Of a DNA stretch of 64,000 bases, positions 40,370-48,419 are shown piece after piece. This DNA is from Aquabacterium sp. A3 (GTDB taxonomy: Bacteria > Pseudomonadota > Gammaproteobacteria > Burkholderiales > Burkholderiaceae_C). The stretch is from the NCBI RefSeq assembly GCF_038069945.1, contig NZ_JBBPEV010000001.1, positions 620,001 to 684,000 on the forward strand. Reading direction: 5' to 3'. The position numbers and the translations under genes were made by a program. Under the pieces are notes generated by a model. That model worked only from the letters and a program-made list of their open reading frames with translations. It made no database searches and was not told the DNA's origin. Within the stretch, counting starts at the first letter, position 1. Each line of letters begins with the position of its first letter.

Positions 40370-42151
40370 ATGCCAGCCCCCCACGGAGCGCCCCCCAGCA
40401 AGGACACCGCCCTGAGCGCGCCGGGCACGGACCTGGCCAGTTCGCCAGCCATGCTGGCCAAGGCGGCGCTGAGGCGATTGGCCCAAGCCAGGCAAGAGCC
40501 CACCCCCGAAAACTTCAGACAAGCCTACGAGAAAGAAGCCCAGCAGGCGGGCGTGGCCAACGCGGCCGCATCTGCCGCGACATCACCCGCCAGCGCCTCC
40601 GGTGCCTGGAGTGATGAAGAGGCCGGCAGCCGATGGTCCACGCTGATCGAACAGATCGTCAAAGGGGCTGAACGGGGCGGCCGACAATGGACCAGTGCAC
40701 GCAAAAAGGACAGCCTGCAGCGCGTTCTGCAAGGCAGCCGGCAATCCGGGCAGCGCTTGCATCAGCGGCTCAGTCAGTTGGTGGGCAGTTGGCGAAGCGA
40801 CAGCGACGACCCCAACTTGCTGGAAGCACTGGCCTCGCCTGCAACCACCGAGCCCGCCGCCGCCTCAGCACCTGACACCACACAGGCCCCCGATGCGCCG
40901 CCGGGGCAGGCGCCGTCAGACGAACCAGGCCAGTGGCCCGCAATCGCTGCTTGGGGGCTGGACCATTTGCACCGCACATTGCTGAGCGCCCTGCCCTCAG
41001 AGCCTGCGCCCAGTGCCGAAGCCGCAAGACGCCTCAGTGAGGCCATCACGCCGTTGTCGACACGCACCGACGACAGCACAGTGCCTGCGGCACAACAGGC
41101 GCTGGCGCAGGAGCTGGCACAAGCCTGCGAAAACGCACGGCAGGTGATCGAGCACCGACACCACCTGCACGAGCGGCTGACCGAACTGGTTCACGCCCTG
41201 ACCGACAGCCTGAGCGACCTGGCCGAAGACGACTCTTGGGTACAAGGGCAGTGCGTGGCCATGCGGCACCAATTGGACGATGGCCTGCACCACCGAGGTG
41301 TGCGCCACGTTCAGCAACTGCTGGACGACACGCGAGCCCGTCAGCGACAGCTCAAACAAGAGCGGGCACAAGCGCGTGACGCCCTGAAGGCGTTGATCCA
41401 CACCATGCTTCAGGAGCTGGCCGAGTTGGGCAACACCACCGACCGATTCCAGGACAACCTGGGCCGGTATGCCGACACCATCGGTCAGGCCGACAGCCTG
41501 GAGAGCCTGACGGGCGTGGTGCGCGAGATGGTGCAAGAAAGCAGAGCCGTGCAGTCGGTCGTGTCACAGGCCCAGCACCGCCTGCACCAAGAGCATGAGC
41601 GCGCCACAGCACTCACCGAGCGCGTGCGCGAACTGGAAGACGAAATACGCAAGCTCTCCGACGAGGTGTCGACCGATCCATTGACCCAGATCGCCAACCG
41701 ACGGGGCATGATGCGGGCCTTCGAGGCCGAGCAGGCACGTGCAGACCGCCAGGACAGCCCCCTGGCCATTGGTCTGCTGGACGTGGACAACTTCAAGAAG
41801 CTCAACGACAGCCTGGGGCACCAGACCGGCGATGAGGCCCTGAAGTTCCTGGCTCGGGAAGTCGGACAACGCCTGCGGCCGGTGGACGTGGTGGCCCGCT
41901 ACGGCGGCGAAGAATTCGTCGTGATGCTGCCCGACACGCCTGCCGAGGAGGGGCAGCAGGTGCTGACCCGACTGCAACGGGCTTTGAGTGCCGAGTTCTT
42001 CACGCATGAAGACAAGAAAGTCTTCATCACCTTCTCTGCCGGCGTGACGCTGTACCGTCGAGGCGAGCCCATCGAAGCCGCGCTGGAACGGGCCGACGTG
42101 GCCTTGTACGAGGCCAAACGAACTGGCAAGAACCGAACCTGCCTGGCCTGA
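40370..42151 (+). CDS. GGDEF domain diguanylate cyclase
   Basis: A 593-residue soluble protein. The N-terminal 420 residues are Ala/Gln-rich and mostly helical with a probable coiled coil near 400-430 just before the catalytic domain; the opening segment (AALRRLAQARQEPTPENFR) recurs in Burkholderiales diguanylate cyclases. The GGDEF domain (about 430-590) has the active signature GGEEF and an intact I-site RPVD five residues before it, so it should make c-di-GMP and be product-inhibited. It starts 8 bp after the EAL gene and probably opposes it, setting a local c-di-GMP level. Confidence 0.88.
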   Translation: MPAPHGAPPSKDTALSAPGTDLASSPAMLAKAALRRLAQARQEPTPENFRQAYEKEAQQAGVANAAASAATSPASASGAWSDEEAGSRWSTLIEQIVKGAERGGRQWTSARKKDSLQRVLQGSRQSGQRLHQRLSQLVGSWRSDSDDPNLLEALASPATTEPAAASAPDTTQAPDAPPGQAPSDEPGQWPAIAAWGLDHLHRTLLSALPSEPAPSAEAARRLSEAITPLSTRTDDSTVPAAQQALAQELAQACENARQVIEHRHHLHERLTELVHALTDSLSDLAEDDSWVQGQCVAMRHQLDDGLHHRGVRHVQQLLDDTRARQRQLKQERAQARDALKALIHTMLQELAELGNTTDRFQDNLGRYADTIGQADSLESLTGVVREMVQESRAVQSVVSQAQHRLHQEHERATALTERVRELEDEIRKLSDEVSTDPLTQIANRRGMMRAFEAEQARADRQDSPLAIGLLDVDNFKKLNDSLGHQTGDEALKFLAREVGQRLRPVDVVARYGGEEFVVMLPDTPAEEGQQVLTRLQRALSAEFFTHEDKKVFITFSAGVTLYRRGEPIEAALERADVALYEAKRTGKNRTCLA

Positions 42152-42160
42152 GTTCGTCGA

Positions 42161-43708
42161 TCAACGCGGCCACAGGGCCTGCAGCACCGACGGCACCATG
42201 CCATGCAGATCGTCGGCCACCAGCCCCCGCCCCAGGCGCAAGGCTGCGTCGCCATGCACCCACACGGCCGCGGCCGCCGCCTCCCAAGCAGGCATGCCCT
42301 GCGCCAACAGGCCCACGACCAGCCCGGCCAGCACGTCCCCGGCACCGGCCGTGGCCAGCGTGGGCGAGGCATGGCGATTGACGCAAGCCCTGCCGTCGGG
42401 CGCCGCCACCACGGTGTCGGAGCCTTTGAGCACCACCACCGCCCCCATCTGGCGAGCCGCCCATCGTGCCCGATGCAAGCGGCCGCCATCACCCATTCGA
42501 ATCGGCCCCCAGAGACGGGCGAACTCGCCGTCATGAGGGGTCAGCACCACCTCACGCGCGGGCCATTGCTGGATGGCCTGGGCCAGCATGTCGGGCGCAT
42601 CCTGCCAGGCCGTGAGCGCATCGGCATCCAGCACCACCTGACGCTGGCTGTGCAAGGCCGACGCCACCAGCGCCCTCACACCGGGCATCCCCAGGCCCGC
42701 ACCAGCGCCTGGCCCCACCAGCACGGCCCGGTGCCGCGCGTCGTGGAGCAAGCAGGTCAGGCCCTCCGCCATGGCGTCGGCGTCGTCGTCAGGCACGCCG
42801 TGCACCATGATGCTGTCCAGCGCCGCAGCATGAACGGGCCAGGCGGCCAGTGGCACGCACAGGGTGGTCAAACCCGCGCCGATGCGTGCGGCCGCGCGGG
42901 CTGACAACCTGGCCGCGCCCGGCATGCGGGCCCCACCCCACACCACGGCATGCCCGCGGTCGTACTTGTGCCCCGCCTCGCCCAAGGCCGGCCAGCAGTG
43001 CCGCCACAGGTCAGGGTGGTTGTCCCAGGCCTGTACCACGCCCTCGGGCACGGCGTCCGGTTGAATGCCGATGTCTGCCACCACCACCTCGCCGCAGTAC
43101 CCCCTGGAAGGCATGAGCACATGGGCGGGCTTCATGCGAAAAAACGTCACGGTCAAATCACAACGTGGCGCTCCGCCGACCTCGCCAGAGTCGCCCCACA
43201 CACCACTGGGCACATCCACCGCCACCATCGCACAAGCATGCATCCTGGCTTGCTGAAGCATGCCTGCCACAGGCGCATCCAGCGTGCGGCTCAGCCCCGC
43301 CCCGAACAGCGCATCCACCACCAGACCCTCGTCGGCCTGAAAACCTGTCCAGGCCTCGGCGCCTTGCTGCAAATGGTTCTCTGCGTCCAGCACCGTCACG
43401 GGCCCAGACCATTGGTGGCTGACCACGGCAGCATCGCCCTGCAATGACGATCGGGGCACCAGCGACACCACGGTCACCGGCCAACCGCAGGACTGCAGAC
43501 GCTGCGCCACCACCCAGCCATCGCCACCGTTGTTGCCGGGCCCGCACAGCACACACACCGGACGCGGGGCCCAACGGTGCATGATCGCTCGGGCCACGGC
43601 CTGTCCCGCAGCCTCCATCAGCATCAAACCTGAACGCCCCGACGCCATGCTGGCCTGATCCGCCTGGCGCATCTGCGTGACCGTCAACAGGGCATGTTCA
43701 TCCAACAT
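42161..43708 (-). CDS. nnr: Bifunctional NAD(P)H-hydrate epimerase / ADP-dependent dehydratase
   Basis: A 515-residue metabolite-repair enzyme that epimerises and dehydrates damaged NAD(P)H hydrates. The N-terminal YjeF_N domain (1-215) has the GPGNNGGDGWVVAQRL motif; the C-terminal carbohydrate-kinase-like domain has LTPHDGEFARLWG, VVLKGSDTVV and the ATP-site motif TAGAGDVLAGLV. Order and length match E. coli Nnr (YjeF). ATG 43708 is chosen. The gene converges on the diguanylate cyclase, with stops 9 bp apart. The long gene-free stretch at 43709-44158 lies upstream. Confidence 0.93.
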   Translation of the reverse strand: MLDEHALLTVTQMRQADQASMASGRSGLMLMEAAGQAVARAIMHRWAPRPVCVLCGPGNNGGDGWVVAQRLQSCGWPVTVVSLVPRSSLQGDAAVVSHQWSGPVTVLDAENHLQQGAEAWTGFQADEGLVVDALFGAGLSRTLDAPVAGMLQQARMHACAMVAVDVPSGVWGDSGEVGGAPRCDLTVTFFRMKPAHVLMPSRGYCGEVVVADIGIQPDAVPEGVVQAWDNHPDLWRHCWPALGEAGHKYDRGHAVVWGGARMPGAARLSARAAARIGAGLTTLCVPLAAWPVHAAALDSIMVHGVPDDDADAMAEGLTCLLHDARHRAVLVGPGAGAGLGMPGVRALVASALHSQRQVVLDADALTAWQDAPDMLAQAIQQWPAREVVLTPHDGEFARLWGPIRMGDGGRLHRARWAARQMGAVVVLKGSDTVVAAPDGRACVNRHASPTLATAGAGDVLAGLVVGLLAQGMPAWEAAAAAVWVHGDAALRLGRGLVADDLHGMVPSVLQALWPR

Positions 43709-44041
43709 CCGTTCATCCTCTTTGGATCGATGAGCAAGACAGTGTGCACTCAGATGCCCTCATCGTGACGAACTCACGCTCAACGCGGCCCATGTTTGAT
43801 CTGCGACGTGCACAGGCCTCGCGCTGGTGGCACACTGCAATGGCGTTGAGTGAAGTGATCACTGCAACGCAGGAGTGCCGGGTGACGGCCTCAACAGGGT
43901 GTACAGCGCATGCGGTCAGCACGCGCAGGCATGGGGATCGTGCCACACCCGCCATCGGTGAGATGGCACCGCTCCTTGAGGGCGGACAGATGGTGCAGGC
44001 CCCTCGCACCATCAGGTGTGCCGGTGAGGTACACCGCCCAC

Positions 44042-44075
44042 AACCCCACGACCCTTGCGGCGTGGGGTTTTTTAT
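44042..44075 (+). terminator. orphan plus-strand Rho-independent terminator
   Basis: AACCCCACG (44042-44050) pairs with CGTGGGGTT (44061-44069), followed by a T-run. The 9-bp stem is perfect. The nearest plus-strand gene ends 1.9 kb upstream, so it seems to end an unannotated transcript. Confidence 0.8.
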
Positions 44076-44105
44076 TGGCCAGAAGCCAAACAACCAGCGC
44101 AGCCC

Positions 44106-44132
44106 AAAAAAAAGCTGCCCCGAAGGGCAGCT
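44106..44132 (-). terminator. Rho-independent terminator of the PEP-CTERM gene
   Basis: On the minus strand AGCTGCCC, loop TTCG, GGGCAGCT is followed by eight Ts. It lies 27 bp after the PEP-CTERM stop codon. Confidence 0.92.
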
Positions 44133-44158
44133 CGTTGAGCAGGCGTGAGGGTCCGGGT

Positions 44159-44887
44159 TCAGGCGCGGCGACGGCGGGCCGCCAAGGCCAGGCCAACCAA
44201 CCCCAGGCCCATCAAGGCGTAGGTGGAAGGCTCAGGGATGGCGGGTGTCACAGGCGCAAAACCCACGCCGGCCAGAAAGTAGTCTTCGCCGCTGAGCTTG
44301 TGGGCATAACCGAACGTGAACGTGGTGCCCGTCAGGGCCAGGCTCACAGGCAGGCCAAAGTTGGTACCAAACGAAAACTCCTGCTTGGAGCCACCGTCCA
44401 CCGACACGGTGAACCCGTCGATCTTGTCGAGTTCTTTCAGGGTGTTGGTGCGGTCATCCGCGAAGAAATACAGCTGGCTCAGGTTCACGGCAGAAGCAAA
44501 GCTGAGCGTCAGCGTTTCCTTGCTGGTGTCGAGCGAATAGTTGCTGTCGTCGACCTTGAAAGCACCGTTCTTTGTGTAGCCCTCGACCACACCCAGACCG
44601 GTGGTGCCACCACCCTGGAACACATAGGCGCCCGGATGCGACTCACCATCGCCGGCAGTCACGGTCAACTCACCAGCAGTGGTGTTGAACTTCAGCGAGG
44701 CACCGCACACACCCACCACATCGGTGCGGGGGTCTTCACACGAGGCGCCACCAGCACCCACGACCATGCTGCTGGGCAGCGAGGTCAGGTTGGAGGTGGT
44801 GAACATGAGCGTGTCAGCCGAGGCCGACGAAGCCAGCACGAACGACAAGCCAGCGGCTGCGGCGATGGAAGAAACGGTGCGCTTCAT
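44159..44887 (-). CDS. PEP-CTERM sorting domain-containing exported protein
   Basis: A 242-residue exported protein. An N-terminal signal peptide (MKRTVSSIAAAAGLSF, likely cleaved after SASA) leads to a beta-rich, low-charge, glycine/threonine-rich body. The last 25 residues are a PEP-CTERM signal: PEPSTYALMG, a hydrophobic helix and the basic tail ARRRRA. PEP-CTERM proteins are recognised by exosortase (EpsH/XrtA), cut and attached to the cell surface or exopolysaccharide in biofilm-forming bacteria. The exosortase is not in the window. ATG 44887 has AGGA about 8 nt upstream; a terminator follows the stop. The role of the body is unknown. Confidence 0.88.
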   Translation of the reverse strand: MKRTVSSIAAAAGLSFVLASSASADTLMFTTSNLTSLPSSMVVGAGGASCEDPRTDVVGVCGASLKFNTTAGELTVTAGDGESHPGAYVFQGGGTTGLGVVEGYTKNGAFKVDDSNYSLDTSKETLTLSFASAVNLSQLYFFADDRTNTLKELDKIDGFTVSVDGGSKQEFSFGTNFGLPVSLALTGTTFTFGYAHKLSGEDYFLAGVGFAPVTPAIPEPSTYALMGLGLVGLALAARRRRA

Positions 44888-45058
44888 GGTGGGTTCCTGA
44901 TGTTGGGACAGAGCGTGTGCTCGATTGGTTCCCATGGTAGCCGCCATGTGTGACAGCATGTGACACCAAGCCCCCCGCGTTCAGGTGGCCAAGGCACCGC
45001 ATATTGAACGAATTCATGATTTTCGTCACGGATGCCGCCGTGGCCACCTTGGACCAGG

Positions 45059-45148
45059 TGGCGGGTGCGGTGAGATTCGAACTCACGGAACGCGCAAACG
45101 TTCGCCGGTTTTCAAGACCGGTGCCTTAAACCGCTCGGCCACACACCC
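45059..45148 (-). tRNA. tRNA-Ser (anticodon UGA)
   Basis: Read on the minus strand, the 7-bp acceptor stem GGGTGTG/CGCACCC (one G-U pair), the D-arm, anticodon stem CCGGT/ACCGG with loop CTTGAAA (anticodon TGA at 45114-45112), the long variable arm typical of serine tRNAs and the T-arm GTGAG-TTCGAAT-CTCAC are all complete. The discriminator is G and CCA is encoded (45061-45059). It decodes UCA and related serine codons. Confidence 0.97.
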
Positions 45149-45172
45149 TCAACTGCCCATTCTATCGCGAGC

Positions 45173-46000
45173 TCACACCCCAGGCTTCATGGCCTGAGGG
45201 CATGGCACCTGCACAACACTCACCCGGCCTTCGCCGTCCAGGCTGGCGGCCGTCAGGCTTCCACCCCACACGCAACCCGTGTCCAGGGCCAGCAGGTCCG
45301 TTCGTTGGATCAAGCCCAGCGTGGACCAGTGCCCAAAGGCGATCGGGGTGCCCGCCGTGCAGCGGCCCGGCACATCAAACCATGGCATGTATCCCTCGGG
45401 GGCCCCTCCCGCGCCCTCCTTGGTGGCGAACTCCATGCGTCCTTGCGCATCGCAAAAACGCAGTCGCGTCAAGGCGTTGATGATGCAGCGGCGGCGGTCA
45501 TCGCCTTGCAAGGTGTCGTGCCACTGCTCGGGTGTGTTGCCGTACATGGTCTGGAGGTGGCGGGGCCAGTCCGGGGCTTGCAGCACCTGCTCCACCTCCG
45601 CCGCCAGGCTCAGCGTTTGCTGGCAGGTCCATTGAGGCAGCACCCCGGCGTGCACCATCAGCCAACCTCGATCCCAGGCCGCCAGCGGCCGGTGGCGCAA
45701 CCAGTCCAGCCAGTCGTCGCGGTCAGGCGCCTCCAGGATGGGCATCAGCGTGTCGCTGCGGTGCGGCGCGCGGATGCCGCACGACACGGCCAGCAAGTGC
45801 AGATCATGGTTGCCCAGCAAGCAGGTGGCGCTGCCCTCCAGCTGGCGCAGCAAACGCAGCACCCCCAGAGAATCCGGCCCCCGGTTGACCAGATCACCCA
45901 GCACATGCACGTGATCACGCGACGGCGAAAAGCCCAGGCGGTCCAGCAGGGCCTGCAGGGGCGCACAACAGCCCTGCACATCGCCGATCAGGTAGTTCAT
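45173..46000 (-). CDS. apaH: Bis(5'-nucleosyl)-tetraphosphatase, symmetrical
   Basis: A 275-residue metallophosphatase that splits the stress nucleotide Ap4A into two ADP. The metal-binding motifs are in family order: GDVQGC (residue 6 on), GDLVNRGPDS and GNHDLHLL, followed by a conserved WLRHRPL segment. Length matches E. coli ApaH (about 280). ATG 46000 starts MNYLIGDVQG. It lies 18 bp after the TetR gene on the same strand and may be its read-through partner. E. coli ApaH also removes NpnN caps from RNA. Confidence 0.95.
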   Translation of the reverse strand: MNYLIGDVQGCCAPLQALLDRLGFSPSRDHVHVLGDLVNRGPDSLGVLRLLRQLEGSATCLLGNHDLHLLAVSCGIRAPHRSDTLMPILEAPDRDDWLDWLRHRPLAAWDRGWLMVHAGVLPQWTCQQTLSLAAEVEQVLQAPDWPRHLQTMYGNTPEQWHDTLQGDDRRRCIINALTRLRFCDAQGRMEFATKEGAGGAPEGYMPWFDVPGRCTAGTPIAFGHWSTLGLIQRTDLLALDTGCVWGGSLTAASLDGEGRVSVVQVPCPQAMKPGV

Positions 46001-46018
46001 GGGGTGGTCTCCAAACGG

Positions 46019-46708
46019 TCAGGCACCGGCACTCAAGGCACCGAACGATCGACTGAGCACGAGGCTGGCTTGTCGCGCCAGGGCGTCGGCCTCGGTCTGG
46101 TCTGCCGCCATGGCAATCATCTGCACGGCCTCGATCAGGGTGGCCAGCATCAGGCGGGTCAGCACGGTGCTGGACACCTGCGCTTTCATCTCGGGCGTGA
46201 TCAAGCGAGACACCAGGGCCTCCATCAGCCCCAGGCCGTGCCGCATGTCGATGTCCCGGCACAAGGCCGGGCCCAGCACTGCGGGCCCCTCCAGGAACAG
46301 CACCCGGCTGTACGAGGGGTCTGGCGCCAGGGCCAGAAAAACGGCGATCGCATCGCCCACGGCGCCTGAGGCCATCAAGGGGTGTTGCACCAGTTGATGA
46401 ACCAGGGACGACGACAAATGCTCGTAGGTGGCCTCGAACAACGCGCGCTTGTCCTTGAAGTGATGATAAACCGCGCCCTTGGTGGACCCGGCATCGGCCG
46501 CCACATCGTCCAGGCTGGTGCCGACATAGCCGTGCGCCGCAAACCGCAACGCCGCCGCCGTGACCAGCGCCTGGCGCGTGGCTTCTGCATGCTGCTCTCT
46601 CAAGCCGCCACGGCGTGTGCCCTCTTTGGGCGCGGGCGCGCGCCCTCCTTCCGCACCTGCAGAATGGTTTTGATTGAACGTCTTGCGTTTCATGGGCACT
46701 TTTGACAT
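46019..46708 (-). CDS. TetR family transcriptional regulator
   Basis: About 229 residues. The HTH lies at about residues 45-85 (AAHGYVGTSLDDVAADAGST then KGAVYHHFKDKRALF), preceded by a basic, unordered 35-residue N-terminal extension. The C-terminal ligand domain is all-helical. It is divergent from the GMC oxidoreductase with about 47 bp between starts, and a palindrome at 46707-46719 overlaps this start, so it probably represses itself and the oxidoreductase until a ligand, perhaps an alcohol substrate, binds. Starts at 46708 or 46693 (MKRKTF) are possible; neither has a clear ribosome binding site. Confidence 0.88.
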   Translation of the reverse strand: MSKVPMKRKTFNQNHSAGAEGGRAPAPKEGTRRGGLREQHAEATRQALVTAAALRFAAHGYVGTSLDDVAADAGSTKGAVYHHFKDKRALFEATYEHLSSSLVHQLVQHPLMASGAVGDAIAVFLALAPDPSYSRVLFLEGPAVLGPALCRDIDMRHGLGLMEALVSRLITPEMKAQVSSTVLTRLMLATLIEAVQMIAMAADQTEADALARQASLVLSRSFGALSAGA

Positions 46709-46719
46709 ACTATCAGTAT
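46702..46719. promoter_or_regulatory. TetR operator-like palindrome overlapping a consensus -35
   Basis: ATACT-ATC-AGTAT (46707-46719) is a perfect 5-bp inverted repeat in the TetR/GMC intergenic region. TTGACA at 46702-46707, facing the GMC gene, is a consensus -35, but no good -10 follows at 16-18 bp. Binding of the TetR protein here would cover the promoter and its own start. Confidence 0.5.
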
Positions 46720-46755
46720 CAAACATTCCACCGGTACGATAAAGGCCTGCACCCC

Positions 46756-48378
46756 ATGCCCACCAACCACCACCGTGTCGATCACATCATCGTGGGCGGC
46801 GGCTCGGCCGGCTGCGTGCTGGCCAAGCGTCTGAGCGACAACCCTCATGTGCAAGTGTGCCTGCTCGAAGCGGGGCCGGACGACTGGCACCCAACGATCC
46901 ACGTGCCCATGGGCATGCTGTGGCTGATGCGCAGCAAACGGCTGAACTGGCAGTTTCACACCCACGCCGAGGCCGGCTTGGCCCAACGGCAGTTGTTCTG
47001 GCCACGCGGCAGGATGCTGGGGGGCTCCAGTGGCATGAACGCCATGCTGTACACGCGTGGCCACCGGCAGGACTACGACCACTGGGCGTCGCTGGGCAAC
47101 CCGGGCTGGGCCTACGACGATGTGCTGCCCTGGTTCCGCCAGTCACAACAGCAGGCCCGAGGGGGCAATGCCTTTCACGGCGCCGAGGGCGAATTGCACG
47201 TGATGGACCAGGCCCAACCTCACCCGCTGACACAGACCTTCGTGCAGGCCGGCATGGCGGTGGGACACCCCTTCAATGACGACTTCAATGGCCCCGAGCA
47301 AGAAGGGGTGGGGTTTTATCAGGTCACCCAACGGCGCGGCCGCCGCTGCAGCACCGCCAAGGCCTTTCTGACACCGGACGTGCGACAACGGCCCAACCTG
47401 CGCATCATCACGGGCGCACACGTCACGCGGGTTCAATTGTCCGGTCACCAGGCGGTGGCGGTGGACTATCTGCATCGGGGGCAGGCCTGCACCCTGCACG
47501 CCGATGGCGAGATCATCTTGTCGGCCGGCGCCGTGCAGTCGCCTCAGTTGCTGATGCTGTCAGGCATTGGCGATGCGCAACAATTGCGCCAACACGGCAT
47601 CGAGTGTCTGCATCACCTGCCCGGCGTGGGGCAGAACCTGCAAGACCACCTGGACGTGACGCTCACGCACCGTTGCAATCGGCCGGTGTCGGCAGGCCTG
47701 ACCTGGCGCAACTGGCTCAAAGGGCCATGGGATGCGCTGGTCTACGCGCTCAAAGGCACCGGCACGCTGGCCAGCAATGGCGCCGAAGGCGCCGGTTTCA
47801 TCAAGTCGTCCCCCGACGAGCCCATTCCGGACCTGCAGTTGCACTTCATGCCCGCGGCCTTGCGCGACCATGGCAGGGACCTGCGTTTCCTGGCGCAAGA
47901 GGGCTACACCATGCACGTGTGCCAACTGCGCCCCAAGAGTCGAGGACGCATCAGCCTGCGATCGGCCAACCCCACCGACGCGCCCCTGATCGAGGCCAAC
48001 TACCTGAGCCACCCTGACGATCTGCGCACCTTGGTCAAGGGCGTGCGGCGCGCCCGCGAGATCTTCGCGTCTGACGCATGGAATGGCCTGCGGGGCGATG
48101 AAATGGCCCCGGGCGCTCAGGTGGCCACCGATGAGGCCCTGGCCGCCTACATTCGCGAGCATGCAGAAACCATCTACCACCCGGTGGGCACCTGCAAAAT
48201 GGGCCCCGACCCCATGGCCGTGGTGGACGCCCAACTGCGGGTGCACGGCATCAAGGGCCTGCGCGTGGCAGATGCATCCATCATGCCCACGCTGGTCGGC
48301 GCCAACACCAATGCGCCGGCCATCATGATCGGCGAACGCGCTGCGGCCTGGCTGCAAGGCGCGAGCGTGCTACGCTAA
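46756..48378 (+). CDS. GMC family FAD-dependent oxidoreductase (choline/alcohol dehydrogenase-like)
   Basis: A 540-residue flavoprotein. The FAD-binding motif IIVGGGSAGCVLAKRLS opens the protein, GMC signature 1 is GRMLGGSSGMNAMLYTRGH, signature 2 is GAVQSPQLLMLSGIG, and the catalytic His region is HPVGTCKMGPD with MPTLVGANTNAPAIMIGE after it. Members oxidise alcohols such as choline or medium-chain alkanols; sequence alone does not say which. It has no signal peptide, so it is cytoplasmic or peripheral. ATG 46756 has AAAGG about 10 nt upstream. Control by the divergent TetR regulator is likely. Confidence 0.92.
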   Translation: MPTNHHRVDHIIVGGGSAGCVLAKRLSDNPHVQVCLLEAGPDDWHPTIHVPMGMLWLMRSKRLNWQFHTHAEAGLAQRQLFWPRGRMLGGSSGMNAMLYTRGHRQDYDHWASLGNPGWAYDDVLPWFRQSQQQARGGNAFHGAEGELHVMDQAQPHPLTQTFVQAGMAVGHPFNDDFNGPEQEGVGFYQVTQRRGRRCSTAKAFLTPDVRQRPNLRIITGAHVTRVQLSGHQAVAVDYLHRGQACTLHADGEIILSAGAVQSPQLLMLSGIGDAQQLRQHGIECLHHLPGVGQNLQDHLDVTLTHRCNRPVSAGLTWRNWLKGPWDALVYALKGTGTLASNGAEGAGFIKSSPDEPIPDLQLHFMPAALRDHGRDLRFLAQEGYTMHVCQLRPKSRGRISLRSANPTDAPLIEANYLSHPDDLRTLVKGVRRAREIFASDAWNGLRGDEMAPGAQVATDEALAAYIREHAETIYHPVGTCKMGPDPMAVVDAQLRVHGIKGLRVADASIMPTLVGANTNAPAIMIGERAAAWLQGASVLR

Positions 48379-48419
48379 AGGTCTGCCAACCGATGGCCCG
48401 GCCCTGCCCGGCGCCGACC

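Larger units (their letters stand above)
43709..44158. other. 450-bp gene-free stretch with operator-like palindrome and orphan terminator
   Basis: No convincing reading frame is present on either strand: the open frames run through terminators and have no family-like sequence or ribosome binding site. It holds the palindrome AGTGATCACT (43854-43863) flanked by CGTTG and CAACG arms, a plus-strand terminator with no gene upstream of it (44042-44075) and the minus-strand terminator of the PEP-CTERM gene (44106-44132). The left end must contain the nnr promoter. A small plus-strand RNA ending at 44075 is possible. Confidence 0.5.

Noticed and set aside
43744..44148. 134-codon open frame in the gene-free region
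   Set aside because: It runs straight through the plus-strand terminator hairpin at 44042-44075, has no clear ribosome binding site and no family-like sequence. A non-coding RNA is a better explanation.
44948..44964. Repeated TGTGACA upstream of the PEP-CTERM gene as a CRP site
   Set aside because: The two copies are direct, not inverted, and do not give the TGTGA-N6-TCACA arrangement.
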